The notes below the pieces were generated by a model, which did not search any database, was not told the origin of the DNA, and was given only the letters and a program-made list of their open reading frames with translations. The translations under genes and the position numbers were made by a program. From Carettochelys insculpta (lineage: Eukaryota; Chordata; Testudines; Carettochelyidae), in contig NC_134161.1 of the NCBI RefSeq assembly GCF_033958435.1, positions 6,324,001-6,388,000 of the forward strand: a stretch of DNA of 64,000 nucleotides, read 5' to 3'. Positions 12,502 through 22,763 of this stretch are shown here, in pieces. Numbering within the stretch: position 1 is the first letter of the stretch; every line of letters begins with the position of its first letter.

Positions 12502-12739
12502 TTACTTAAACACCTTTCTGCCTTCTGCTATTTTCCTTTCTAATGTCCCTATTTGCTTTACCAAACAGTCTTTCTCCAAGCCAATAATCTCAAGATGATC
12601 ACAGAGCAAATCTTCACCAACTGCATTTTTAAAAAAGTTATGTTCTTCCTCCACGACTTTCACAAGCTCCTCAGTTAATGTATCCAGTTTATCTTCCAAT
12701 GCCGAAAGGCTGCAGTAAGAGCTGCTTTCCTCTTCAGAG
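12502..12739 (-). CDS. Coiled-coil gene, terminal exon with stop
   Basis: Reads EDKLDTLTEELVKVVEEE, then FFKNAVGEDLLCDHLEIIGL and KQIGTLERKIAEG, ending VFK and a TAA stop at 12502-12504. The strongest acceptor is TTCTATTTCTTCAG at 12740-41, which gives a phase-2 entry, whereas the preceding recognised exon (17041-17238) ends in phase 0. Either the real start is a weaker AG at 12730-31 (exon 12502-12729, phase 0), or one exon in the 4.3-kb gap was missed. The helical, acidic composition matches the rest of the gene. Confidence 0.75.
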
Positions 12740-14996
12740 CTGAAGAAATAGAAGTAGACAAAGTAGAAATACCATAGCTAAAGCAATATACCTGCTTCTG
12801 CCATATGAGAATGGGGTGAGGTTGAGGACTATTGGGAAGAAACTTAGCCTAGTTGATGTCTATGCTGTGAGATAAATTCAAATCTATTTATATTAATTTT
12901 CTAATTCTGGAATTTATAAGCTTGAATTTGACTATCCTCACTTCCCCCGTGCTCCTCACAAAGTCAAGTAATTGCTGCTACACTCAAATTGGTTAACACT
13001 GACTGTTGCAGTAGTGTGTTGTGGGAAGCTATCCCGCAATTCCTTCATCTGTTGCATTCTGGCTATGGTCTTAACACCTTCCCACATTGCATTTTCCTCA
13101 TTCCCTTCCCATTCCCTGGAAATAATGCAGGGACTCTCCAAATTAGAAGGGAAGGTAGAAAAGATGAGGGGGGAAAAAAGAGTTTTTGGTTCCCCCCCCC
13201 GCCACCAACATTACATTGCCAACACAGGAAGCAGTGACTGTATTCTCAACAGGCCATAGACTTGTCCCACCTCCCATCATTGCATGCATGTGATCCCTGA
13301 AAATAATACAAGAGCTTGGACTGTTTTTTAAAGTGAGAAGAAAGAGGATAGAAAAGTGCAGGGAAAAAGAATTTCTGGTTTCCCTGTTCATTAAATTTCT
13401 GCTGGGAGAGTCTCTGGCTGTCTGGTGCACTGAAAGGCTTCTGTGCAGTGACTGTTCTCAACAGGGATCATAGGAACAAAACAGAATGACACAAAGAACA
13501 TCACTGTAGGTACAACGAGGTGATGGTGAAAGCCCCAAATCTCATGGATGGTGTGGGGCCAGCTCATGTTTTTGTGGGTGGGGCAGGCAAGCGCTGCAGG
13601 CCCAGTTGACATGGTGCCTTTATCAGTCCCCCTAGCTCATGAGCCTTCCCCCTGCCTGCAGTAGCAAACCCCCCAGTATCTTAGCCACCGGGGGAGACCT
13701 CCCCATGGTGGCAGCAAGCCCCTGAATATCTTTTCCGCCCTTGGAGACCTAAACCCACAACTAGCGGCATGGTCAGCAGTGAATGACAGGCACGTCCTTT
13801 TACTGGGTTTGGGGCTACCCACATGATGTGGCTGACCATGGGAAAGACCCAGACTGTGTGGCACCTGTGGGGGAGGGAAGGGGGTCTGCACACAAATGTA
13901 AACCGCTGAGAAGTTTCTCAGTGTGCTATGCAAGCACAACCCCCAACGCAGCCTTGTTGACACATGCTACAGCAGGGCACTGGGTGGCACCAGGCAGTGC
14001 GGAAAAAAATAAGTGTACAAACAGAGCCGCAAACTCCCTGTAGGGCTATTTGAGTAGGCAGCTGGGCTCACAGACATAATAGCAAAGAAAGAAAGACATT
14101 TCTCAGGCTCTCATACTAACGTGAGCCCACAGCTAAAGGCTCGCTGTTCCTGCTTGGAAATTCATGGTCTTCCTGTTACTGGAGAGCAGTGGCCAGAGTG
14201 GAGCAATGAGAGGGGCATTGTGGGTTACATATGGGACACCTCTGCAGGCTAATAAATTCAATTTTAAGACCTGGTGTTTCCACACTGGCTTTTAGTTGAA
14301 CTAAATTTGAGTGTGATGCTAGACCCATCAGGTAACTGTGACTTTGTAATCTTGTGATTAGTGCACCCTAAATCGAGCTAATGGTATTTACAGTGAAGAC
14401 AGTCAAGTGGTAATATCGAGGTAAATGCCTTAAATTTGAATGTATCTCATAGTGCAGGCGCAGCCCTAAAGAAGAGAGAGCGTGGTAACAGGATCAACGG
14501 AAGCAAAGGAAAAGATTGACACTCACTCTCAGATCAATAGATCAGATCAATAGAGTGCAGACCCTGTTTGTAACATGGATTTGAAATTTAGGGCCCAGAA
14601 GTGCTGCAATATGTTCACTGTTTAATTGTGAAATCAATGGAGTTACAACAGCATAGAACTTGGCCGGCTGCTCTTTATTCATTGCAGTATGCCTGAGACT
14701 CTCAAACTAAGATCATCTCCATATCACATGGTGAGGTTATGAAGAAGTCATAGGGTTAGACATGCTTTGCACCAGAACACTGAAGTTATTTTTATTTTAC
14801 TTATTAAAACATCTAAACATTCTCACCCTGTCCTTGTGCCAATGTTGTTCTCTTTCCTGTCAACTGTGGTGTGGGTGGAACACTCTTTCTTCAGTTCATT
14901 CTTCAGCAGGTCCTCAAGATTTGTGTGGAGTAAGAGGTTTCTGTTCCTCTTCATGCACCAACCAATAGGAATACAACGGGAGGACACATGTCAGTT
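12740..14996. other. Intron sequence before the last exon
   Basis: No exon with matching phases could be supported. The short open frames around 13.1-14.0 kb on both strands are low-complexity and are not splice-flanked. A missed exon with phase 0 entry and phase 2 exit would be expected here, or elsewhere up to 17040, if the strong acceptor of the terminal exon is used. Confidence 0.35.
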
Positions 14997-15683
14997 CAGG
15001 TTGGACCTCTGTACTCCAGAACTCTCTTGTCTAGCAAACTCTGTAATCTGGCATTATTTTAGTTAGCCAGATGACACTTACCATGGGTGTGGCCAAGTTT
15101 CCTGTGATCCCATAAACTTTGTTTATAGCCACCAGTCCTGGCTCTCAGTGTTGTGTGTTGTTATTTAGTTGTAACTTATCCCTAAGGCTATGTCTACACT
15201 GGAAGCATCTGTTGACAGAAGTTACTGTTGACAGGAAAATGTCGCCAGAACCTCTGTCAACAGATTGTATCGACACGACTTGCTCTGTCGACAGAGAACT
15301 GCCCGACTGCACTGCCCTCTGGTGTCAGAAAGCGGAATGGCAGTTCTGCAAAGAGGGCTGCGTGGCAACTGGAATCCCTCTGTATCGTCTGTTGACAGTA
15401 TCGTGTGTTGACACACTTGTGTGCCTCAAATTTTTGAGGGATAATACTGTCCAGGCAAATGCGGGGTTCTGTCGAGAATCTGTCAACAGAATGCTTTACG
15501 TGTATAGATGCTCCCTGAGTTACAAAACTCTCTAGTGTAGACCCAGCCTAAATGTCTTCTAAGAGCCTGGTAAGCTGTGCAAATGTTGGTAATGGCTAGA
15601 AAATACTGACCTCTTGTTGTCTGGCAAACAGTCTCATCTGCACAAGTCAGGTCCCAAGAGTGCTGGACAAGAGAGATTCAACT
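14997..15683. repeat. Inverted-end repeat (CAGGTTGAAC family), interrupted by a MITE
   Basis: Ends CAGGTTGGACCTCTG and GAGAGATTCAACT are inverted. The internal sequence (GGGTGTGGCCAAGTTTCC, CAGTCCTGGCTCTCAGTG) matches the intact 317-bp copy at 17572-17888. The copy here is longer because a 363-bp MITE sits in it at 15186-15548. The transposon superfamily is not known to me. Confidence 0.7.
15186..15548. mobile_element. Harbinger-like MITE (363 bp), TSD TAA, nested
   Basis: Ends GGCTATGTCTACACTGG and AGTGTAGACCCAGCC form terminal inverted repeats. The interior repeats TGTTGACAG-type words. TAA lies on both sides (15183-15185 and 15549-15551). The sister repeat at 17572 shows the unoccupied site CCCCTAAATATCTTCTAAGA, so the TAA duplication was created by the insertion. 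Confidence 0.88.
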
Positions 15684-16124
15684 TTTAAAAGCTGTATAAG
15701 CTCTTTATGGACTCTGTCTGGAATTTGGCTTCACGTTCAAGGACAGTGCTTTTTACACTGCCCTGGGATAGTCTCAACTGGGCTTAAGAATTCCTCCCTA
15801 CTCAAAATGTTTTCAAATGAAATGTCAACTTTGAGACTGTCTGCATAAGATTTGCTACAAAAATAGTTATCCTCTCTTCTGTAACCCTACAATGCACCGG
15901 TCTAATGGAACAAGAATCATTCTCTCAATCCCTGAACATTTCTCCATTCAGAATGTAATGCGCTGTTAAGGTGAAAAGGAATAGAATCACCATTCCATTG
16001 AAATAAATTTTGGCACAGATCCTTCACAGGTGTAATTCAGCATATCACCAAGTGACTGCAATTGACCAGCAGAGTGTCTATTCCAGGGTTTGTTTCAATA
16101 AAAATCTACAACCATGTCAAAGAA

Positions 16125-16349
16125 TAGTAACAGAGAGGTAGCTTTGTTTATCTTTATTCTACCAAAAAAAAGCAGTCATGTAGCACCTTAAAGACTAACA
16201 TAGTAATTTATTAGGTGATGAGCTTTCGTGGGACAGACACACTTCTTCGGGTATATCTATAGATCTGAAGAAGTGGGTCTGTCCCACAAAAGCTCATTGC
16301 CTAATAAATTATTCTGTTAACCTTTTAAGTGGCACAACTGCTTTTTTGT
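16125..16349. repeat. Fold-back SINE-like element with 12-bp target duplication
   Basis: Left arm TAGTAACAGAGAGGTAGC... to GACAGACACACTTCTTC; right arm GAAGAAGTGGGTCTGTCCCA... in reverse complement, meeting near 16258. The flanks read CATGTCAAAGAA (16113-16124) and CATGTCAGAGAA (16350-16361), a 12-bp direct repeat with one mismatch. Confidence 0.78.
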
Positions 16350-16849
16350 CATGTCAGAGAAAACGTAGGTATCGTTTACACTGGTAGAAAACTGGATAGG
16401 AGACTCTTATATTGCTTTTTAGCAAACAGTCAATGCAGGCCAGGAAAGGTCCTCTGACAAGGAAAAAAAAAGGAAGATGCAGGGGTTAAAAGCCTCATAT
16501 GATTTATACTGTGTTTAATGTTTAGTTGCCTGGCCTGAATGCTAAGATGTCACATTCTTTTTTGAACCACTGATACAGCAGGGATTTGTCTACCTTTGGG
16601 ATACTGTTGCGTGCTTTAGTTCTGAAATTTATGTTATGGGAATTTTAAATAAACCCTCCATGCTGATTCCACTGCCATTAACCCTAGCCTGACGGATGTC
16701 TCAGCTGGCCCAGCACTGAATATACTCAGCAGTTAGAGTGAAATTCACTTCCAGGCACAGCCACAATTATGCACCACTGAAGTCCCAACTGAGAGTTTAA
16801 AAGGTGCTTAGAGCTAACGCTGGCCCTGTGTGCAAGGCCCATCTTACCC

Positions 16850-16949
16850 ATGAAAGCTCATGACCTAATAAACCTTTTAATCTTTATGATTCTACAGGAC
16901 TGCTTGTTAATTGTGACACGACAGACTAACATGGCTACCACTCTGAGAC
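16850..16949 (-). repeat. Single-arm copy of the SINE-like repeat
   Basis: Reads TGAAAGCTCATGACCTAATA through CTACAGGACTGCTTG to CAGACTAACATGGCTACC, the reverse arm of the same family alone. No clear flanking duplication was seen. Confidence 0.6.
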
Positions 16950-17040
16950 TAGGAAATGCGAGTTTATAATTCTAGTCTGTGAAGCAGAAAGATGACTGGG
17001 GACATTGAAAAATACTGGGGTTCATATCCTTCCTAATTAC

Positions 17041-17238
17041 CTCCTCAGATGCCTCCATTTCACCGGAAGATGTTACTTTTGCATCAAAAAGCTGAGAGAT
17101 GAGGTTTAATTCTTCCTCACAGAATGGTTCTCCCTTCAGCAGAATCTCAGTTATCTTTGCAGAGGATTTATTGTCCTGGAGAGCTGCTGACATCTGAAGT
17201 CTAAGGGAGAACATTTCACTGAGACAAGCCTTTAAAGC
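17041..17238 (-). CDS. Coiled-coil gene exon (66 codons)
   Basis: The acceptor TTATCTCCTTGTCTAG and the donor GAG|GTAATT bound a phase 0-0 exon. It reads ALKACLSEMFSLRLQMSAAL at its start and EELNLISQLFDAKV further on, with predicted helix throughout. It is separated from the exon at 25034 by the large CR1 cluster. Confidence 0.85.
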
Positions 17239-17571
17239 CTAGACAAGGAGATAAAATATTTTTAAAACCCTAAATGAATTTATTCAAGAAATATTTAAAG
17301 CTAACTTTCATAAAAGTAATACGGGGAAGGGATGGGAAAAGGAGAGTAAATGGTCAATGGACTAGAACAATAGCTTTTCAATAGCTTCAAGTTAGTCCCT
17401 TGAGAAAGTGTGTGCAGATCACAAATGCACCACATAGTGTGGGCTAATGTGGCACTTTTAACAGTGTCTCTTCAGGAGACGTGTGATTAGAGTATTCAGC
17501 AAGGCGTGAGGAGAACCAGCAGAGATGCATGCGAGGTATTTGCATTGTGCTGGATCTGGGCAATGCTACTA

Positions 17572-17888
17572 CAGGTTGAACCTCTTTCATCTGGAACTCC
17601 CTCTTCTGTCAACATCCGTAGTCTGGCATGATTTTGATTAGCTGATGACCACTCATCATGGGTGTGGCTAAATTTCCCACAGTCCCATAAAGTTTCTTTA
17701 CAGTCCTGGCTGTCAGTGTTTTGTGCTGTTAATTAGCTGTAATTTACCCCTAAATATCTTCTAAGAGCCCAGTAAGCAGTGGAAGTGTTGGTAATGTGTT
17801 CGACAATATTGACCTCCCATAGTCCCGCAAATTCTCTTGTCAGGCACCAGTCAGGTGCCAAGGGTGCCAGATTAGAGAGGTTCAACCT
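17572..17888. repeat. Inverted-end repeat (CAGGTTGAAC family), intact copy
   Basis: Starts CAGGTTGAACCTCTTTCATC and ends GATTAGAGAGGTTCAACCT, terminal inverted repeats of about 15 bases around a 317-bp body. It is the intact reference for the interrupted copy at 14997-15683; a third copy lies at 56087-56413. Confidence 0.7.
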
Positions 17889-18149
17889 AACGTCCTTTCT
17901 CTGCCTGAGCACCTGCTGCAGGTAGTCGTTTGGGGATTGCCTCATTGTTTGTGTGCCTGACGAGATAGCTGGGTGGATAACAGGTCTCTCTACGATCAAG
18001 TGGCTGGAAAATAAAGCTAGACTAATTTGGGCAGGCAATAAAGCTACATTTTTAACAGTGAGAGTAATTAACTATTACCAAGGATAGTGGTGGATTCGCT
18101 GTCACCAGGCCTGCTCGCGAGTGGTGTGGGGGAGAAAGAGGGCAATTGC

Positions 18150-18260
18150 CCTGATGCCTGGCATTTCAAAGGGGCCTGGAGCTCCAGCCACTGCTACTTT
18201 GGCAGTGGCAGAGGCTGGAGTTCTGGGCCCCTTTGAAACGCTGTGGTAGCATGGCTCCAC
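18150..18260. repeat. Palindromic GC-rich repeat
   Basis: GGGGCCTGGAGCTCCAGCCA faces GGCTGGAGTTCTGGGCCCCT around a CTTTGGCAGTGG centre. Related words recur at about 58250-58320 and 61855-61930 (GAGCTCC with CAGTGGC), so this is probably a small dispersed fold-back repeat. Confidence 0.5.
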
Positions 18261-18822
18261 GTGCCTCTGTGCTGTGGGGGCTTGAGGGGGTGGAGACACA
18301 AGCATTACAGTCTGAGTGGTGCTAAGCGTGGATTGCCCTAGGTTCCACCCCTTCCACCCTTGGTTCCTCTCCTTCCAGGGGCATACAGCTGGGCCCCCTT
18401 CCCACCTTGCTCCAGGGCCGACAGTGTCTCTCAGCCCTGTTGTCCATTAAAGCCAGTTTTAAAAATCAAGATTACATTGTTTTAAAAAAAGGTGTCTTCT
18501 AGCTCAAACAAGAATTAATTTGTGGAAGTCCTGAACTCTTTTGTCATTGGAGTCCACGACTCTCCAGTGACCCTAGACAAATCTCACTCACAGAAATCTA
18601 CATAGCATTTACATTTCTGGGCCAGGAGTGACAACACACAGATCTTATTTTGTATAGCTACCCCAGCTCAGAACTCTGAATACATTTTCCCAAACAGCTG
18701 AGGCTCCCATGCACTGGGCAGTAGGTTTCTAGAAATATTGTTGTCCCCAATATTGCCACAAATGTTGTAGGTATTTCTGAATCAGTACAGTTTGCACTGA
18801 CAGGATGACTACATGTAGTGTT

Positions 18823-21800
18823 AGAACATAAGAACATAAGAACATAAGAACATAAGAATGGCCATACTGGGTCAGACCAAAGGTCCATCAAGCCCAGCAT
18901 CCCATCTGCCGACGGTGGCCAATGCCAGGTGCCCCAGAAAAGGAGAACAGAAGACAAGTGATTTATCTCCTGCCATCCATCTCCTGCCCTTGTTATGAAG
19001 GCTAGGGCACCATACTTTATCCCTGGCTAATAGCCATTTATGGACCTGACCTGCAAAAATTTATCAAGCTCTTTTTTAAACCCTAATAGAGTCCTGGCCT
19101 TCACAGCCTCCTCGGGCAAGGAGTTCCACAGGTTGACTGTGCGCTGTGTGAAGAAAAATTTCCTTTTATTAGTTTTGAACCTACTACCCATCAATTTCAT
19201 TTGGTGTCCCCTAGTTCTTGTATTATGGGAAAAGGTAAATAATTTTTCTATATTCACTTTCTCCACACCATTCATGATTTTATATACCTCTATCATATCG
19301 CCCCTCAATCGCCTTTTTTCCAAACTGAAAAGTCCCAGTCTCTCTAGCCTCTCCCCATATGGGACCCTTTCCAAGCCCCTAATCATCTTAGTCGCCCTTT
19401 TCTGAACCTTTTCTAATGCCAATATATCTTTTTTGAGGTGAGGAGACCACATCTGCACGCAGTACTCGAGATGTGGGCGTACCATAGTTTTATATAGGGG
19501 AAGTATGATATCTTTTGTCTTATTATCGATCCCTTTTTTAATAATTCCTAACATCCTATTTGCCTTACTAACTGCCGCTGCACACTGCGTGGATGTCTTC
19601 AGAGAACTATCCACTATAACTCCAAGATCCCTTTCCTGATCTGTCGTAGCTAAATTTGACCCCATCATGTAGTAAGTGTAATTTGGGTTATTTTTTCCAA
19701 CATGCATTACCTTACACTTACCCACATTAAATTTCATTTGCCATTTTGCTGCCCAATCACTCAGTTTGCTGAGATCTTTTTGTAGTTCTTCACAATCCCT
19801 TTTGCTTTTGACTGTCCTGAACAACTTGGTGTCATCTGCAAACTTGGCCACCTCACTGCTTACCTCATTTTCTAGATCATTGATGAACAAGTTGAACAGG
19901 ATCGGTCCCAGGACTGACCCCTGGGGAACACCACTAGTTACCCCCCTCCATTGTGAAAATTTACCATTTATTCCAACCCTTTGTTTTCTGTCTATTAACC
20001 AATTCCCGATCCATGAAAGGACCTTTCCTCCTATCCCATGACCACCTAATTTACATAAAAGCCTTTGGTGTGGGACCGTGTCAAAGGCTTTCTGGAAATC
20101 TAGGTATATTATGTCCACTGGGTGCCCCTTGTCCGCATGTTTATTAACCCCTTCAAAGAATTCTAATAGATTAGACAGACACGACTTCCCTCTGCAAAAA
20201 CCATGCTGACTTTTGCCCAACAATTCGTGCTCTTCTATGTGCCTTGCAATTTTACTCTTTACTAGTGTTTCTACTAATTTACCTGGTACTGATGTTAAAC
20301 TTATCGGTCTATAATTGCCAGGATCTCCTCTAGAGCCTTTTTTAAATATTGGTGTTATATTGGCCGTCTTCCAGTCATTTGGTACCAAAGTGGATTTAAA
20401 GGATAGGTTACAAACCACTGTTAATAACTCCGCAATTTCACATTTGAGTTCTTTCAGAACCCTTGGGTGAATGCCATCTGGTCCTGGAGACTTGTTACTA
20501 TTCAGCTTATCAATTAATTCCAAAACCTCCTCTAATGTCACTTCAATCTGAGTGAGTTCCTCAGATTTGTCGCCTAAAAAGGCTGGCTCAGATTTAGGAA
20601 CCTCTGTAACATCTTCAGCCGTGAAGACTGAAGCAAAGAAATCATTTAATCGCTCCGCAATGGCACTGTCTTCCTTGATCGCTCCTTTTATATCTTTATC
20701 ATCCAAGGGCCCCACTGCTTTTTTAGCAGGCTTCCTGCTTCTAATGTATTTAAAAAACATTTTACTATTGTTTTTTGAATTTTTGGCTAGCTGTTCCTCA
20801 AACTCTTTTTTGGCTTTTCTTACTACATTATGACAGTTAATTTGGGAGTGTTTATGTTCCTTTCTATTTTCCTCACTAGGATTTGACTTCCACTTTTTAA
20901 AAGCTGCCCTTTTCTCTCTCACTGCCTTTTTAACATGGCTGTTTAGCCATGGTGGTTCTTTGTTAGGTCTCTTACTGTGTTTTTTTATTTGGGGTACACA
21001 TTTAAGTTGGGCCTCTAGTATGGTGTCTTTAAACAGTTTCCATGCAGCTTCCAGGGATTTTAGTTTAATTACTCTACCTTTTAGTTTCTGTTTAACTAGC
21101 TTCCTCATTTTAGTGTAATTCCCCTTTTTGAAATTAAATGCCAGAGTGTTTGACCGCTGCGGTGTTCTTCCCAACACAGGAATATTAAAAGTTATTATAT
21201 TGTGGTCACTATTTCCAAGCGGTCCAGTAACAGTTACCTCTTGGACCAGATCCTGCGTTCCAGTCAAGACTAGATCGAGAATCGACTCTCCCCTTGTGGG
21301 TTCCTGTACTAGCTGCTCCAAGAAGCAGTCATTTAAGGCATCAAGAAATTTAATCTCTGAATCCCGTCCTGAGGTGACATGCACCCAATCAATATGGGGA
21401 TAATTGAAATCTCCTATTATTACTGTGTTTTTTATTTTGATAGCCTCTCTAATCTCCCTCATCATTTCAGCATCACTATCACTGTCCTGGTTAGGTGGTC
21501 GGTAATATATTCCTAATGCCATATTCATATTAGAGGAATGAATTGTTATCCATAATGATTCTATGGAACATTTTGATTCCTTTAGGATTTTTACTTCATT
21601 TGATTCTATATTATCCTTCACATATAGTACCACTCCGCCACCCGCACGACCTGTTCTGTCTTTCCGATATAATTTATATCCCGGTATGATAGTGTCCCAC
21701 TGATTGTCCTCATTCCACCATGTTTCTGAGATGCCTATTATGTCAACTTCCTCCTTTGATATGAGGTACTCCAGTTCACCCATCTTATTAGACAGACTCC

Positions 21801-22210
21801 TAGCATTAGTGTAAAAGCATGTTAGAAAACTACCACTATTTATATGTCCGCCTTTCACAGACGCGTTGGATTTTTTTATGCACGATTGTTTCACATCTGA
21901 TCTTGCCCATATATTATTTCCCACGTTCCCTATCTGACTAACTTCTAGGGAATCCCTGTCTATGGAGCCTCGTGTAAGAGAAGTCTCCGTCCGATCCAGG
22001 TGCTCCCCCGCACCAATCGGCTTTCCCCCACCTCTTAGTTTAAAAACTGCTCTATGACCTTTTTAATGTTTAATGCCAGCAGTCTGGATCCACCTTGATT
22101 TAGGTGGAGCCCATCATTCCTGTATAGGCTCCCCCTACCCCAAAAGTGTCCCCAGTTCCTAATAAATCTAAACCCCTCTTCCCTACACCATCGTCTCATC
22201 CAGGAGCTTC
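18823..22210 (-). mobile_element. CR1 LINE, 5'-truncated, with complete ORF2
   Basis: A CR1-clade non-LTR retrotransposon. On the - strand it starts within the C-terminal part of ORF1 (an esterase-like end, with NDGLHLNQGGSRLLA at about 22035-22190), continues through a complete ORF2 (19027-21924) and ends in a 3' tail of tandem 8-base units (GAACATAA on the + strand, 18823-18858), the usual CR1 terminus. The ORF1 part is cut off near 22210, where unrelated sequence begins, so the copy itself is incomplete at its 5' end. Confidence 0.92.
19027..21924 (-). CDS. CR1 ORF2: endonuclease-reverse transcriptase
   Basis: 965 codons without a stop, close to the usual CR1 ORF2 length. The N-terminal third is an apurinic-like endonuclease: [40 protein letters not shown] and the closing SDHN. 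The middle is reverse transcriptase: [29 protein letters not shown] and the catalytic FADDTKLF box (F-A-D-D variant, normal for CR1). The C-terminal part holds [14 protein letters not shown] and [13 protein letters not shown]. It nicks the target and copies its own RNA in the nucleus. All catalytic residues I can check are present, which indicates a recent insertion. It lies antisense to nothing in the host and in the same direction as the host gene, inside an intron. Confidence 0.93.
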   Translation of the reverse strand: MGNNIWARSDVKQSCIKKSNASVKGGHINSGSFLTCFYTNARSLSNKMGELEYLISKEEVDIIGISETWWNEDNQWDTIIPGYKLYRKDRTGRAGGGVVLYVKDNIESNEVKILKESKCSIESLWITIHSSNMNMALGIYYRPPNQDSDSDAEMMREIREAIKIKNTVIIGDFNYPHIDWVHVTSGRDSEIKFLDALNDCFLEQLVQEPTRGESILDLVLTGTQDLVQEVTVTGPLGNSDHNIITFNIPVLGRTPQRSNTLAFNFKKGNYTKMRKLVKQKLKGRVIKLKSLEAAWKLFKDTILEAQLKCVPQIKKHSKRPNKEPPWLNSHVKKAVREKRAAFKKWKSNPSEENRKEHKHSQINCHNVVRKAKKEFEEQLAKNSKNNSKMFFKYIRSRKPAKKAVGPLDDKDIKGAIKEDSAIAERLNDFFASVFTAEDVTEVPKSEPAFLGDKSEELTQIEVTLEEVLELIDKLNSNKSPGPDGIHPRVLKELKCEIAELLTVVCNLSFKSTLVPNDWKTANITPIFKKGSRGDPGNYRPISLTSVPGKLVETLVKSKIARHIEEHELLGKSQHGFCRGKSCLSNLLEFFEGVNKHADKGHPVDIIYLDFQKAFDTVPHQRLLCKLGGHGIGGKVLSWIGNWLIDRKQRVGINGKFSQWRGVTSGVPQGSVLGPILFNLFINDLENEVSSEVAKFADDTKLFRTVKSKRDCEELQKDLSKLSDWAAKWQMKFNVGKCKVMHVGKNNPNYTYYMMGSNLATTDQERDLGVIVDSSLKTSTQCAAAVSKANRMLGIIKKGIDNKTKDIILPLYKTMVRPHLEYCVQMWSPHLKKDILALEKVQKRATKMIRGLERVPYGERLERLGLFSLEKRRLRGDMIEVYKIMNGVEKVNIEKLFTFSHNTRTRGHQMKLMGSRFKTNKRKFFFTQRTVNLWNSLPEEAVKARTLLGFKKELDKFLQVRSINGY

Positions 22211-22372
22211 CTGCTGCTTTACAATACGGTGCCAAGCAATATTCTTTGGATACTTTTCCAACATTCTGTAGACAGCATCTCCAACATCACTGCCATGTAT
22301 CATTGACACAATGACAGTCAGGTTCTCCGGGAAACCAGAGGACATGTTTGCATTGCATTCAACAGGTCGCCT
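22211..22372 (-). other. Unassigned open frame between two CR1 copies
   Basis: On the - strand a clean frame of about 54 codons reads ANMSSGFPENLTVIVSMIHG and then DVGDAVYRMLEKYPKNIAWH, stopping where the CR1 5' truncation begins. It does not look like CR1 and I do not recognise it. It is trapped between the CR1 ending at 22210 and the CR1 end starting at 22373. It may be a remnant of another element, a processed gene fragment or chance. Confidence 0.4.
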
Positions 22373-22763
22373 AGAATCATGGAATCTTAGGGCTGGAAGA
22401 GACCGCAGGTGCTCATTGAGTCCAGCCCCCTACCCAAGCTGGACCAATCCTAACTAAATCATCCCAGCCAGAACTCTGTCAAGATGCGACTTAAAAACTT
22501 CTAGGGATGGAGATTCCACCACCTCCTGAGGTAACCCATTACAAACCTTCACTACTCGCTAACTGAAATAGTTTTTTCTAATATCCAACTTTGACCCCCA
22601 CCCCACCACCACAGCTTGAAACCACTGCTCCTCATTCTGCCATCTGTCACTACTGAGAAGAGAATCTCCCTTCATGCAGAGTTAAAGGCCCCGATCAAAT
22701 CTCCCCTCACGCTTCTCTTCTGCAAACTAAACAAAAATAAATCCCTCAGCCAATCCTTGTAGG
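22373..22763 (-). mobile_element. CR1 3'-end fragment
   Basis: The + strand start AGAATCATGGAATCTTAGGG is the reverse complement of the CR1 3' terminus. The body (CCACCTCCTGAGGTAACCCA) is the typical 3' part. Only the 3' end remains, as is usual for CR1. Confidence 0.8.

Noticed and set aside
12792..12848. Possible 19-codon exon (phase 0-0) with donor CAG|GTATAT before the last exon
   Set aside because: The acceptor is poor, the exon would end in phase 0 and so does not solve the phase conflict, and the peptide is unlike the rest of the gene.
15119..15535. 138-codon frame on the + strand
   Set aside because: Almost all of it lies inside the MITE at 15186-15548.
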